Source of the DNA: Rhodobiaceae bacterium
GTDB taxonomy: Bacteria > Pseudomonadota > Alphaproteobacteria > RS24
DNA: 14,780 nt
Direction of reading: 5' to 3'
Assembly: GCA_002683515.1 (NCBI GenBank)
Contig: NYTN01000009.1
Span: 5,858 to 20,637 of the forward strand
The notes under the pieces were generated by a model. That model was not told the origin of the DNA and ran no database searches. It worked only from the letters and a program-made list of their open reading frames with translations. Position 1 is the first letter of the stretch. Every line of letters starts with the position of its first letter. Of the stretch, positions 1 through 8,103 are shown in pieces. Position numbers and translations under genes: made by a program.

Positions 1-345
1 GATGCCGTGTTGCGCGAAACGGAAGAGGAGATTGGACTTACATCAGGATATATTGATATTGCAGGTTATCTCCAGACATTTGAAACTGGCTCAGGATTTT
101 TGGTGCTTCCTGTGGTAGGTTATGTGCGTCCCGGCTTTGAATTAAAAATAAATACAGAAGAAGTCGCCGATGTTTTTGAGGTGCCCTTGAATTTTTTGAT
201 GAACCGGGAGAACCATAATATCAAACAGGATGTTTGGAATGGTCAGCTTCGGTCTTATTATTCCATGTCTCACGAGCAACATCATATTTGGGGCGTTACG
301 GCGGGTATACTTAGGAATTTAAGCGAAAGAGCTTTCGATGATTAG
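1..345 (+). CDS. Nudix hydrolase, CoA pyrophosphatase-like (3' part only)
   Basis: The reading frame is open from the first base, so the N-terminus lies outside the window; 114 codons plus a TAG stop are visible. Visible residues 5-13 (RETEEEIGL) are the second half of the Nudix box, RExxEExGU, which binds the metal and the diphosphate. The region after it (LPVVGYVRP, then a conserved 'VFEVPL' stretch, and WGVTAGILR near the C-terminus) matches the layout of the NudL/YeaB group of CoA pyrophosphatases, which cleave CoA to phosphopantetheine and adenosine 3',5'-bisphosphate. The substrate is inferred from this resemblance; the CoA-specific part of the family signature lies upstream and cannot be checked. 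The last 8 bases overlap the start of the next gene, which suggests an operon with translational coupling. Confidence 0.85.
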   Translation, partial: DAVLRETEEEIGLTSGYIDIAGYLQTFETGSGFLVLPVVGYVRPGFELKINTEEVADVFEVPLNFLMNRENHNIKQDVWNGQLRSYYSMSHEQHHIWGVTAGILRNLSERAFDD

Positions 346-646
346 AATTATATTATTCAACCTGATACTATTTAGTCTTCCTTTTATCATGCTGTCATTA
401 TGGTTGTGGTGGTTTCGGCGTACTCGGCCTGACCAGGCTGAAATGAAGATATGGGCTTATGCATCAGTTGCAGGTTTCGCCTTTATGCTTGCAGGGTTGT
501 TATTTTTCAGGACTGTTTCTGATGCGCCGACGGGGAGCGTTTATGTCCCGCCAAATGTTGAAAATGGCGAACTAGTGCCAGGACATTTTGAGGCTCTCGA
601 CACATTTAATGAGCAGCCGCCAGAAACTTCAAAGGTCACACCTTAA
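338..646 (+). CDS. Small membrane protein, DUF6111 type
   Basis: A 102-residue protein with two hydrophobic stretches at about residues 3-26 and 39-58, separated by a short basic loop (WWFRRTRPD). It is therefore probably an inner-membrane protein with two helices. The C-terminal half is soluble and contains VYVPPNVENGELVPGHFE, a block I recall as typical of the uncharacterised alphaproteobacterial family DUF6111. That assignment is from memory and context, since these proteins sit between a Nudix gene and cca. The ATG overlaps the end of the Nudix gene by 8 bases, and the stop lies 2 bases before cca, so the three genes are almost certainly one transcript. The function is unknown. Confidence 0.8.
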   Translation: MIRIILFNLILFSLPFIMLSLWLWWFRRTRPDQAEMKIWAYASVAGFAFMLAGLLFFRTVSDAPTGSVYVPPNVENGELVPGHFEALDTFNEQPPETSKVTP

Positions 647-648
647 TT

Positions 649-1953
649 ATGACGCCCCCCGTCACAGAATTTTCCAAAAATCTGTCTACTGACCTCTCAG
701 GGGCTTCGTGGTTGCAAGCGCCGGATACGCAAAAAATTATGCAAATGCTCGGACATGACAATGTTAGGGTGGTAGGGGGATGTGTGCGCGATGCTTTGCG
801 CGGCGTGCCTGTCACAGATATTGATATGGCAACTAGGCATCTGCCTGACGCGGTTAGGGATAACTTGACGTCTGCCGGTTTTAAGGTAATCCCGACGGGT
901 ATTGAACACGGAACGGTGACAGTCGTTGCCACTGAACGCAACTTTGAAATAACGACATTACGTGAAGATGTCGAAACTGACGGGCGTCATGCTAAAGTCA
1001 GTTTTGGCCAGGATTGGCAAGCCGATGCGGAGCGGCGGGACTTTACCGTCAATGCGCTTTATGCCGATAGTGATGGTGTGGTTTACGATCCGTTGGAAGA
1101 AAGTGGAACAAGTGGCCTTGTTGACCTTGATGCGGGGATTGTCAGATTTATAGGCGACCCAGATGCACGCATTGCAGAGGATTATTTGCGCGTTTTGCGC
1201 TTTTTCAGGTTTTCCGCTCAACTCCAACCTGACGCGCCGGATGAAAAGTCCTTGGAAGCATGTGCCCGCGCGGCGAGTCAGAAAGAAGGGTTGTCTTCGC
1301 TTTCAGGAGAACGACTTGCGCAGGAACTTTTCAAACTTCTTGCTCAAACTTCCGCGCCACAGGCGCTCAAACTTATGCATAAAGCAGAACTTCTGCCTTT
1401 TATTTTCCCTTTCGCGCCTGCAATGGATATTCAGATTATGCGTCTTGCTAATCTGATAGATATTCAAGAAACGCAGTTTTTTGAAGCAGATCCTTCACTC
1501 CGGCTGGCGGCCTTGTGTCCTGATAGTAAAGCCGTAATTGAACAGCTCTCGGAAAAATTACGATTTTCAAAAAAGCAGACAAACCGTCTCAAAGGTGCGC
1601 TCGACAAATCCTGCCACCCGGTATGTTATATTTCCGCGCGTGAAATGCGGCGTGCGCTTTATGTTTCAGGCCGAGAGGGTTTTGTTGATAGGTGTTTTCT
1701 TATGTGGGCGATGGATGAAAAAACCAATAATGCTGTTCAGTGGCGAGCATTGATTGCTATGGCGACAAGTTGGGAAAAGCCTGACTTTCCTCTTACAGGT
1801 GACATGATGAAAACGGCAGGTGTTCCAGAGGGGCCGGAAATGGGGCGTGTTTCTGAAGAGGTCGAACGCTGGTGGATTGATAGTGATTTCACCGACGACA
1901 CTTTTTCTATTATTGAACGTCTTAAGGCCGTCGTTCAGGCCACAATTTTATAA
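649..1953 (+). CDS. cca: CCA-adding tRNA nucleotidyltransferase
   Basis: A 434-residue class II nucleotidyltransferase that adds or repairs the 3' CCA end of tRNAs, using CTP and ATP without a nucleic acid template. The head domain shows VVGGCVRD at residues 41-48 and the catalytic metal-binding DID at 57-59. These are followed by the ERRDFTVNAL motif near residue 130 and the RIAEDYLRVLRFFRF neck motif, all diagnostic of the poly(A) polymerase/CCA family. The C-terminal half is the helical body and tail domain that measures the tRNA. The length is normal for alphaproteobacteria. An alternative to a CCA enzyme would be poly(A) polymerase I, but the lack of a basic C-terminal extension and the Nudix-DUF6111 context favour CCA. 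The start follows the DUF6111 stop by 2 bases; AAAGG lies about 12 bases upstream. Confidence 0.93.
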   Translation: MTPPVTEFSKNLSTDLSGASWLQAPDTQKIMQMLGHDNVRVVGGCVRDALRGVPVTDIDMATRHLPDAVRDNLTSAGFKVIPTGIEHGTVTVVATERNFEITTLREDVETDGRHAKVSFGQDWQADAERRDFTVNALYADSDGVVYDPLEESGTSGLVDLDAGIVRFIGDPDARIAEDYLRVLRFFRFSAQLQPDAPDEKSLEACARAASQKEGLSSLSGERLAQELFKLLAQTSAPQALKLMHKAELLPFIFPFAPAMDIQIMRLANLIDIQETQFFEADPSLRLAALCPDSKAVIEQLSEKLRFSKKQTNRLKGALDKSCHPVCYISAREMRRALYVSGREGFVDRCFLMWAMDEKTNNAVQWRALIAMATSWEKPDFPLTGDMMKTAGVPEGPEMGRVSEEVERWWIDSDFTDDTFSIIERLKAVVQATIL

Positions 1954-1981
1954 ATCTAAAGGGTTTTATAAATTCTTGATT

Positions 1982-2845
1982 TTAAGGCCAGCGAACTGCC
2001 GGTGGCATGGATGACAGAATGCTGTCCACATTACCGCCGGTTTTGAGCCCGAAAGTCGTTCCACGGTCATAGAGTAGATTAAATTCTACATAGCGCCCAC
2101 GTTGCACAAGTTGCGCCTCGCGTTCCGCATCGTCATAGGGGGTGTCTTTTCGGCGCGCGACAATGTCAGGGTAAACATTCAAAAACGCGCGCCCGACATC
2201 TTGTGTGAAGGCAAAATCTTTATCCCAGTCGCCGGTATTTAAATGGTCGTAAAAGATGCCGCCCGTTCCTCTGCTTTCGTTGCGGTGGGGCAGAAAAAAA
2301 TAAGAATCACATTTTTCCTTGAAATCCGAATAGTAAGCGTCGTCATGTGCATCACATGCGGATTGATAGGCCTTATGAAAATCAACTGTGTCAGGGTGAT
2401 TGGCATGGCGCTGATCTTTAAGCATGGGGGTTAAATCTCCGCCGCCGCCAAACCAGCCTTTGGTTGTCACAACCATGCGGGTGTTCATATGGGCAGTGGG
2501 CGCATAAGGATTACGGGGATGCGCGATAACGGAAATACCGGAAGCCCAGAAACGGGGGTCATCGGAAGCGCCCTCTATTTGGCCACGAAATTGTTCGGAG
2601 AATTCACCAAAAACCGTTGAAATATGCACACCTGCCTTTTCAAATACCGTGCCGTGCAACATGGACATCTCACCCCCGCCAAGGTCTTCAACTCCATCGC
2701 CGCGCTGCCAGACATCTCGCCCAAAAGTCGTCCCATCGGGTTCGAGAGATTCCATGGAGGTGCATAATCTGTCACGCAATTCCCGAAACCAGGTAGCGGC
2801 GCGTTGTTTTTGGTCAGTCCAGTTAATTTCGGTGTTTCCGGTCAT
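1982..2845 (-). CDS. hemF: Oxygen-dependent coproporphyrinogen III oxidase
   Basis: HemF converts coproporphyrinogen III to protoporphyrinogen IX by two oxygen-dependent decarboxylations, in the cytoplasm, late in heme synthesis. From the ATG at 2845 the protein has 287 residues. Family landmarks are visible in order: VFEKAGVHISTVFGEF (about 67-82), AHPRNPYAPTAHMNTRM (about 108-124), WFGGGGDLTP (131-140), the RNESRGTGGIFYDHL block, and a C-terminal GLKTGGNVDSILSSMPP. I chose ATG 2845 because GGAAA lies 7-8 bases upstream and the family usually begins about 15 residues before the RAATWFRELRD segment. A longer in-frame version would need a GTG at 2881 with no clear ribosome site. The gene converges with cca and diverges from petABC. 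A heme enzyme next to the heme-rich bc1 operon fits a shared respiratory context, though that link is inferred. Confidence 0.95.
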   Translation of the reverse strand: MTGNTEINWTDQKQRAATWFRELRDRLCTSMESLEPDGTTFGRDVWQRGDGVEDLGGGEMSMLHGTVFEKAGVHISTVFGEFSEQFRGQIEGASDDPRFWASGISVIAHPRNPYAPTAHMNTRMVVTTKGWFGGGGDLTPMLKDQRHANHPDTVDFHKAYQSACDAHDDAYYSDFKEKCDSYFFLPHRNESRGTGGIFYDHLNTGDWDKDFAFTQDVGRAFLNVYPDIVARRKDTPYDDAEREAQLVQRGRYVEFNLLYDRGTTFGLKTGGNVDSILSSMPPAVRWP

Positions 2846-2922
2846 TTTTGACGTTTCCAATAAGCTATTATTCACAACCACTTAGCACTTTATTTGTACC
2901 AAAAGACAGAACGTAAATCTGC

Positions 2923-2933
2923 GTCACGGTGAC
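2923..2933. promoter_or_regulatory. Perfect 5-1-5 palindrome between hemF and petA
   Basis: GTCAC-G-GTGAC lies in the divergent hemF/petA intergenic region, about 78 bases before hemF and 76 bases before the petA start. Its size and symmetry suit a dimeric repressor or activator site. It does not match the FNR (TTGAT-N4-ATCAA) or CRP half-site layout, so no regulator can be named. I found no convincing -35/-10 pair for either gene around it. Confidence 0.3.
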
Positions 2934-2972
2934 ACATTTTGTCAATCACGCGATAGGCGTAGTTTCCCCATG

Positions 2973-2989
2973 TGCAGGATTGGCCTGCA
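2973..2989 (+). other. Hairpin in the petA leader
   Basis: TGCAGG and CCTGCA form a perfect 6-bp stem with a 5-base loop (ATTGG). It ends 9 bases before the petA ribosome binding site at 2999. It could fold in the mRNA leader and affect translation or stability, or be an operator in DNA. There is no T-run after it, so it is not a terminator. Confidence 0.35.
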
Positions 2990-2998
2990 GTATCGTTT

Positions 2999-3003
2999 GG
3001 AGG
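2999..3003 (+). promoter_or_regulatory. Ribosome binding site fixing the petA GTG start
   Basis: GGAGG lies 5 bases before the GTG at 3009. This is the strongest Shine-Dalgarno match near the gene. It favours GTG over the upstream ATG at 2970, which would place the site inside the coding region, and over the downstream ATG at 3039. Confidence 0.75.
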
Positions 3004-3008
3004 CGAGC

Positions 3009-3569
3009 GTGTCTGATACCAATACGACCGGAAACGGTATGACTGAAACAAAAATAGCATCTCACCAAGGTGAACCAAATCGCCGGGCATTTCTGCACCT
3101 GACGACAGGTGCTTTTGCAGCTATTGGGGCAGCTAATATTGCTTGGCCGTTGATTGACCAAATGAACCCAGATGCGTCCATGCGTGCTCTGGCGTCTATT
3201 GAAGTTGATTTGGATGCTGTTGAAGTCGGTCAAAGTTTAACCATTACATGGCGCGGGAAGCCAGTCTTTATCCGCCGCCGAACGCAAGATGAAATTCGCG
3301 ATGCCAAGAACGTCAGTCTTGATGCCTTACCGGATCCTGAAGCTGATAAAAGCCGTGCCGAAAACCCTGAATGGCTTGTAATGGTCGGCGTTTGCACCCA
3401 TTTGGGCTGTGTGCCACTTGGTCAGGCTGGTGAGTTTAATGGCTGGTTCTGCCCTTGCCACGGCTCGCATTACGACACATCAGGGCGTATCCGCAAAGGG
3501 CCTGCGCCTAAGAATCTAGAAATTCCGCCTTATCAATTTGTCAGCGACAGTCGAATTAAAATCGGCTAA
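3009..3569 (+). CDS. petA: Ubiquinol-cytochrome c reductase, Rieske iron-sulfur subunit
   Basis: The Rieske protein of the bc1 complex takes an electron from ubiquinol at the Qo site and passes it to cytochrome c1. From the GTG start it has 186 residues. The N-terminus has a twin-arginine motif (NRRAFL, Arg 25-26) followed by one hydrophobic helix, as expected for a Tat-exported, membrane-anchored Rieske protein. The cluster ligands are in CTHLGC (about 129-134) and CPCHGSH (about 148-154), giving two Cys, two His and the disulfide pair. The GPAPKNLEIPPY segment is the conserved proline loop near the cluster. It is the first gene of petABC; petB begins 25 bases downstream. The start codon choice rests on the GGAGG at 2999. 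Confidence 0.96.
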   Translation: MSDTNTTGNGMTETKIASHQGEPNRRAFLHLTTGAFAAIGAANIAWPLIDQMNPDASMRALASIEVDLDAVEVGQSLTITWRGKPVFIRRRTQDEIRDAKNVSLDALPDPEADKSRAENPEWLVMVGVCTHLGCVPLGQAGEFNGWFCPCHGSHYDTSGRIRKGPAPKNLEIPPYQFVSDSRIKIG

Positions 3570-3594
3570 AGCCCTAACAATCGAGGATTATCAA

Positions 3595-4836
3595 ATGAGT
3601 GGTGAAAGCACTTATCAGCCAAATAATGGATTTACTAAATGGATGGACACGCGTCTGCCGCTTTTAAGGCTGGCGCATGATAGTTTTGTTGACTATCCAA
3701 CGCCGAAAAACCTGAATTACTGGTGGACATTTGGCGGTATTCTGACCTTTTGCCTTGTGACGCAAATTATCACAGGCATTATTTTGGCAATGCACTACAC
3801 GCCCCATGTTGACCATGCGTTTAACTCGGTTGAGCACATCATGCGGAACGTGAACCATGGCTGGTTGATTCGTTATATCCACGCCAATGGTGCATCCATG
3901 TTCTTCCTCGCGGTTTATATTCATATTTTCCGCGGCATGTATTACGGCTCTTATAAAGCTCCGCGTGAGGTCTTATGGATTCTTGGTGTCATCATTTATC
4001 TGCTTATGATGGCTGCAGCTTTTATGGGCTACGTCCTACCTTGGGGTCAGATGAGCCTGTGGGGCGCGACAGTTATTACAAATCTGTTTGGTGCGATCCC
4101 GCTGGTCGGTGATAGCATTGCAACATGGTTATGGGGTGGTTTCTCTGTTGATAATCCTACACTCAACCGCTTCTTCTCGTTGCATTACCTCATTCCATTC
4201 CTAATTTTTGGGGTTGTTATTCTCCATATTTGGGCATTGCATGTTCCCGGCAATAATAATCCTGTCGGGATTTCAGTGAAGTCCGAACAAGATACAGTAC
4301 CATTCCACCCTTATTACACAGTGAAAGACGGGTTTGCGCTTGTCGTGTTCATGATTTTGTTCAGTTATTTTGTGTTTTTCGCCCCAAATGTGCTGGGTCA
4401 CGCTGATAATTACATACCGGCTAATCCGTTGGTGACACCGGCTCACATTGTACCTGAGTGGTATTTATTACCGTTTTATGCGATTTTGCGTGCTGTTCCA
4501 GATAAACTAGGTGGCGTGATTGCGATGGTTGGTGCGATCTTTATTTTGTTCGTTTTGCCATGGCTGGATACATCTAAAATCCGTTCAGCCCGTTATCGTC
4601 CTCTGTTCAAGCAATTCTTCCTAATTTTTGTTATGAATTGTCTTGTACTCGGTTATCTGGGTGCCATGCCGGCTGAAGGTGTTTACATCACGCTGGCGCG
4701 TATATGTACGATTTACTACTTCGCACATTTCCTAATTATTCTGCCACTTCTTGGGTTGTTTGAAAAACCTAGGGAAATTCCAGAGAGCATATCTGCCTCA
4801 ATCCTGCCGGAGACGGCTGCAAGTCCGGCTGAATAA
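3595..4836 (+). CDS. petB: Ubiquinol-cytochrome c reductase, cytochrome b
   Basis: The 413-residue membrane core of the bc1 complex, carrying hemes bL and bH and the Qo and Qi quinone sites. Heme ligands are visible as two H-x13-H pairs, His96/His110 and His197/His211. GYVLPWGQMS (145-154) and the PEWY motif (287-290) form part of the Qo site. Hydrophobic stretches agree with the usual eight-helix cytochrome b, including the C-terminal helices that are a separate protein in b6f complexes; here the protein is not split. ATG 3595 is preferred because GAGGA lies about 8 bases upstream and the residues before it are not family-like. A TTG at 3538 in the same frame would overlap petA. The gene is often also named fbcB. 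Confidence 0.97.
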   Translation: MSGESTYQPNNGFTKWMDTRLPLLRLAHDSFVDYPTPKNLNYWWTFGGILTFCLVTQIITGIILAMHYTPHVDHAFNSVEHIMRNVNHGWLIRYIHANGASMFFLAVYIHIFRGMYYGSYKAPREVLWILGVIIYLLMMAAAFMGYVLPWGQMSLWGATVITNLFGAIPLVGDSIATWLWGGFSVDNPTLNRFFSLHYLIPFLIFGVVILHIWALHVPGNNNPVGISVKSEQDTVPFHPYYTVKDGFALVVFMILFSYFVFFAPNVLGHADNYIPANPLVTPAHIVPEWYLLPFYAILRAVPDKLGGVIAMVGAIFILFVLPWLDTSKIRSARYRPLFKQFFLIFVMNCLVLGYLGAMPAEGVYITLARICTIYYFAHFLIILPLLGLFEKPREIPESISASILPETAASPAE

Positions 4837-4857
4837 CCGGCTGACTGAATAAGTGAG

Positions 4858-5640
4858 ATGAACATGAATCGACTATCTGCCCTCGTTTTCTCCGCACTGC
4901 TAACCGCTGGTTTATTAATAACCGTGGCTGAAGCTGCCGGGGATGCCAAACATCCTGAAGCGATTGACTGGAGCTTTAAAGGCTTGTTCGGCATGTACGA
5001 CAGAGACTCTCTTCGCCGAGGTTACAAGGTCTATACTGAGGTATGTGCATCCTGTCACAGCATGAACCAGTTGCGTTTTCGCAATCTTTCCCAGTCAGGT
5101 GGTCCCGAGTTTACCGCGACGGAAGTCAAAGCGATTGCTGCAGATTTCACTGTTGAAGACGGGCCTGATGATTATGGGGACATGTTTGACCGTCCGGGGC
5201 TTCCAAAGGATGGCTTTGTAAACCCGTTCCCGAATGTTCAGGCCGCACGTGCTGCCAATGGTGGTGCTTATCCACCCGATTTGTCACTTATCACGAAGGC
5301 GCGCTCTGGCGGGCCTGATTATATTTATGCCCTGCTGACTGGTTATGAAGACCCACCTTTAGGTATGAAAATGCGTGATGGTCTCTATTACAATCCGTAT
5401 ATGGCAGGCGGCAAAATTGCTATGGCAGCACCTCTGCTTGAGGATTTGGTTGAATATACCGACGGGTCGGCTGCTTCTGTTGAGCAAATGTCCTATGATG
5501 TTGTGACATTCCTGAACTGGGCGGCTGAGCCGGAATTGGAAGAGCGCAAGCAAACTGGTTTTATGGTGTTAATATACCTTACGGTGTTTGCCGGGTTGCT
5601 GTTCTTCTCCATGCGTCGAATTTGGGCTGACAAGCATTAA
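4858..5640 (+). CDS. petC: Ubiquinol-cytochrome c reductase, cytochrome c1
   Basis: A 260-residue membrane-anchored c-type cytochrome that accepts electrons from the Rieske protein and hands them to soluble or membrane cytochrome c. An N-terminal signal peptide (hydrophobic residues about 7-22, likely cut near AEA-A at about 26) sends it to the periplasm. The heme attachment site is CASCH at 63-67. The sixth-ligand Met is probably in GGKIAMAAPL, matching the family's 'IAMPPPL' position. A C-terminal helix (about 235-253) followed by the basic RRIWADKH end anchors it. ATG 4858 and ATG 4864 are both possible starts and neither has a strong ribosome site. The gene follows petB by 21 bases. A probable terminator begins at the first base after its stop. 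Confidence 0.96.
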   Translation: MNMNRLSALVFSALLTAGLLITVAEAAGDAKHPEAIDWSFKGLFGMYDRDSLRRGYKVYTEVCASCHSMNQLRFRNLSQSGGPEFTATEVKAIAADFTVEDGPDDYGDMFDRPGLPKDGFVNPFPNVQAARAANGGAYPPDLSLITKARSGGPDYIYALLTGYEDPPLGMKMRDGLYYNPYMAGGKIAMAAPLLEDLVEYTDGSAASVEQMSYDVVTFLNWAAEPELEERKQTGFMVLIYLTVFAGLLFFSMRRIWADKH

Positions 5641-5677
5641 TTCCGTTACTCCAATAGGAGCGGGTCGGAAGCTTTTA
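5641..5677 (+). terminator. Probable terminator after petC
   Basis: TTCCG (5641-5645) pairs with CGGAA (5666-5670), and CTCC (5649-5652) pairs with GGAG (5657-5660) around an AATA loop, with an internal bulge. GCTTTT follows. It lies directly after the petC stop and just before the convergent ychF stop. The interrupted stem and short T-run make it a moderate rather than strong case. Confidence 0.45.
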
Positions 5678-6772
5678 CACGTTAAATTTGAACAGCATCA
5701 CATCGCCATCTTTGACGATGTATTCCTTGCCTTCTTGTCGAAGTTTGCCTGTTTCTCGTGCGCCGCTTTCCCCTTCGCAAGCCACATAATCCTCATAGGC
5801 CGTGGTTTCAGCGCGGATAAAGCCGCGTTCGAAATCTGTATGAATAATCCCTGCAGCCTGAGGGGCGGTTGAGCCGCTTCTTAAGGTCCAAGCGCGCGTT
5901 TCCTTTGGGCCACAGGTGAAATAGGTGATGAGATCAAGCAAGCGATAACCTTGCTCAATAAGGCGGTTGAGGCCTGGCTCTTCCAATCCGAGGCTTTGTA
6001 GATATTCAAGCCGTTCCGACTCGTCCAACTGAGCAAGTTCTTCTTCTATTCGTGCCGAAATCACAACTGATTCTGCACCTTCTGCGGCGGCTCTATCAGC
6101 GACTTTAGCCGACAAAGAATTACCTGTGGCCGCGCTGCCTTCCTCAACATTGCAAACATATAAAATCGGCTTTGAGGTAAGCAACTGGAGGTTTTTAAAA
6201 TCTCTTTCGCGCCCTTTAGGGATATCTACCAGCCGCGCCGGACGGCCTTCACGAAGCTCTGCCAAGGCCAAATCGACAAGTTCCAATTCCTCAATTGATT
6301 TCTTGTCTTTGGTGGTCGCTTTTTTTCTTAAATTACTTTCACGTTTTTCAAGGCTTTCCAAATCCGCCAGCATCAATTCTGTTTCAACGGTTTCGGCATC
6401 TGCCAGCGGGTCAATTGCCCCTTCAATATGTGTGATGTTAGAGTCTTCAAAACAACGCAGAACATGAGCAATTGCGTCGACTTCACGAATATTACCAAGG
6501 AATTGATTGCCGAGGCCCTCTCCTTTGGAAGCACCACGCACAAGTCCGGCAATATCTACAAAGCTTAAACGGGCAGGAATGATTTCTTTACTTCCGGCAA
6601 TGCCTGCCAAGGTATCCAAACGCGTGTCAGGTACCGAGACTTCCCCTACATTGGGTTCGATGGTGCAGAATGGGAAATTAGCCGCTTGTGCAGCCGCAGT
6701 GCGGGTGAGGGCGTTAAACAGGGTTGATTTGCCAACATTGGGCAGGCCGACAATACCGCATTGAAATCCCAT
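5675..6772 (-). CDS. ychF: Redox-regulated ATPase YchF (Obg-like ATPase)
   Basis: A 365-residue P-loop protein of the Obg/OLA1 family, a ribosome-associated ATPase linked to translation and stress responses. The P-loop GLPNVGKST is at residues 9-17. DIAGLVRGAS is the switch II (G3) region, and CNVEE replaces the NKxD specificity motif, which is why this group prefers ATP over GTP. The C-terminal TGS domain is seen around TYFTCGPKETRAWTL and the closing GKEYIVKDGDVMLFKFNV. The length is standard. Its ATG shares one base with the pth stop (TAATG), which indicates translational coupling as the last gene of rplY-pth-ychF. Confidence 0.97.
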   Translation of the reverse strand: MGFQCGIVGLPNVGKSTLFNALTRTAAAQAANFPFCTIEPNVGEVSVPDTRLDTLAGIAGSKEIIPARLSFVDIAGLVRGASKGEGLGNQFLGNIREVDAIAHVLRCFEDSNITHIEGAIDPLADAETVETELMLADLESLEKRESNLRKKATTKDKKSIEELELVDLALAELREGRPARLVDIPKGRERDFKNLQLLTSKPILYVCNVEEGSAATGNSLSAKVADRAAAEGAESVVISARIEEELAQLDESERLEYLQSLGLEEPGLNRLIEQGYRLLDLITYFTCGPKETRAWTLRSGSTAPQAAGIIHTDFERGFIRAETTAYEDYVACEGESGARETGKLRQEGKEYIVKDGDVMLFKFNV

Positions 6773-7410
6773 TACTCTGTTTCCTTTTCAGTTTTATCAG
6801 TTTGCTTATTATCTTTTGAGACACTTTCATCCCCGTGGAAAGTTAAATGAACACGGTTTTGATACTTCGCGTCTTCGCCTAACCCGTTATTTGCTGCCAA
6901 TAAAAGCGCATGTTCGGCAAGTGCATCTAGAAAGTCGGGTAACCAGTCTATATCTGCTTTTGAAAAATCTTTCAGCACATGAGAGAGAACAAGGTCTTTA
7001 TGACCCGGATGCCCGATACCTAATCTGGCGCGCCGGAAATCTGATCCAATGTGCCCTTTCAGGGATCGTAGGCCGTTATGACCTGCAAGGCCACCGCCTG
7101 TTCGCATGCGCAACTTGCCAGGTACGAGATCGAGTTCGTCGTAGAACACTACTAAGTTGGATAGCGGTAATTTTATCATCCTGACAGCTTCTGCCACGGA
7201 TTTGCCGCTCTCATTCATAAAGGTTTCAGGTTTGAGCAAAAGTGTTTTTGTTTCGCCTAGACGCCCAGCAGATAGCTGTCCTTGGAATTTGCTCCGAAAA
7301 GGAGAGAAGTTGTGTGTCTCGGCAATCCGGTCAATAGCCATAAAACCGATATTATGTCGGTTTCTTGAATATTTTGAACCCGGATTACCAAGGCCAACGA
7401 GCAAAAGCAT
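6772..7410 (-). CDS. pth: Peptidyl-tRNA hydrolase
   Basis: Pth cleaves the ester bond of peptidyl-tRNAs released from stalled ribosomes and so recycles tRNA. It has 212 residues. The active-site residues are visible: Asn9 in VGLGNPG, His19 in NRHNIGF, the ETFMNESG motif, the Asp in VFYDELDL, and GGGLAGHNGLRSL. The core ends around residue 190. The last 20 or so residues are a charged Lys/Glu/Asp/Thr-rich tail, a little longer than in E. coli Pth (194 residues). It lies 20 bases after rplY and overlaps ychF by one base. Coupling Pth with a ribosomal protein and YchF is a conserved arrangement in alphaproteobacteria. Confidence 0.97.
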   Translation of the reverse strand: MLLLVGLGNPGSKYSRNRHNIGFMAIDRIAETHNFSPFRSKFQGQLSAGRLGETKTLLLKPETFMNESGKSVAEAVRMIKLPLSNLVVFYDELDLVPGKLRMRTGGGLAGHNGLRSLKGHIGSDFRRARLGIGHPGHKDLVLSHVLKDFSKADIDWLPDFLDALAEHALLLAANNGLGEDAKYQNRVHLTFHGDESVSKDNKQTDKTEKETE

Positions 7411-7430
7411 TTGTGCTTAAAGCAAAGAGA

Positions 7431-8084
7431 TTACTCTTCGCCTTCCTCGCTGCTATCAACTTCAGCACCATCTTCACCTTCTTCTCCTTCGCCTACATCA
7501 TCGTCGGAATCATCCAGTTCAGCAGGGGCTGCAATCGTCGCAATGGTAAAGTCACGGTCGGCAATGGTTGGCACCACACCTTCGGGAAGTTTGACATCAG
7601 AGATATGAAGCGAGTCACCAATATTGGCTTCCGCAAGGTCTAGCTCGATAAATTCCGGAATTTCAGAAGCAGGGCAGTTCAGTTCAACCTGATAACGCAC
7701 AACATTCAAAACACCACCTTGTTTTAGACCGGGGCAGGTTTCCTCATTGAGGAAGTTAACAGAAATCTCAACCGCAATTTTTGCACCTTTACCAAGCCGT
7801 AAAAAGTCGGCATGGAGGATAAAGTCTTTAACCGGATGCAACTGAACGTCTCGGGCAATTGCACGAGTCTTTTCACCGTCTACATCAATCTGGATCAATG
7901 TAGACATTAGGCGGCCAGAACTATAGAGCTTCGTGATGTCGCGTTGCTCAACGGTGATGCTTACAGGGTCTTTTTTATCGCCATAAATGACGGCGGGAAT
8001 TTTCCCGATATTACGCAATGCACGTGCGGGCCCCTTGCCGTCACGTTCGCGCTTTTCAGCGTTAATTTCAAATACTTCAGCCAT
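7431..8084 (-). CDS. rplY: Ribosomal protein bL25, long Ctc form
   Basis: This is the 217-residue long form of L25, which binds 5S rRNA in the central protuberance of the large subunit. The N-terminal 5S-binding beta-barrel covers about residues 5-90 (starts AEVFEINAEKRERDGKGPARALR, a family hallmark, with IPAVIYG following). A second C-terminal domain (about 95-190) defines the TL5/Ctc version. The last 27 or so residues are a very acidic tail of Asp, Glu and Ser, common in alphaproteobacterial copies. AGGAG lies 7 bases before the ATG. A sigma70-like promoter at 8192-8220 and a foldable leader precede it, so it is the first gene of rplY-pth-ychF. Confidence 0.96.
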   Translation of the reverse strand: MAEVFEINAEKRERDGKGPARALRNIGKIPAVIYGDKKDPVSITVEQRDITKLYSSGRLMSTLIQIDVDGEKTRAIARDVQLHPVKDFILHADFLRLGKGAKIAVEISVNFLNEETCPGLKQGGVLNVVRYQVELNCPASEIPEFIELDLAEANIGDSLHISDVKLPEGVVPTIADRDFTIATIAAPAELDDSDDDVGEGEEGEDGAEVDSSEEGEE

Positions 8085-8103
8085 CCTTAAACTCCTTTAA
8101 ATG

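Noticed and set aside
1946..1973. Repeated TTTTATAAAT (1946 and 1964) between cca and hemF, considered as a terminator or binding site
   Set aside because: The two copies are direct repeats in AT-rich sequence, form no stem, and the first overlaps the cca stop.
2846..2881. Longer hemF starting at GTG 2881
   Set aside because: There is no ribosome site before the GTG, while ATG 2845 has GGAAA at good spacing and gives a family-typical N-terminus.
2946..3233. Minus-strand open frame across the petA leader
   Set aside because: It lies opposite a well-supported Rieske gene and shows no recognisable motif.
3538..3594. N-terminal extension of petB from a TTG codon overlapping petA
   Set aside because: The extra 19 residues do not resemble cytochrome b, and ATG 3595 has a well-spaced GAGGA.
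6126..6467. 113-codon open frame antisense to ychF
   Set aside because: It is Ser-rich and low in complexity, mirrors the codon pattern of ychF, and has no ribosome site or family resemblance.
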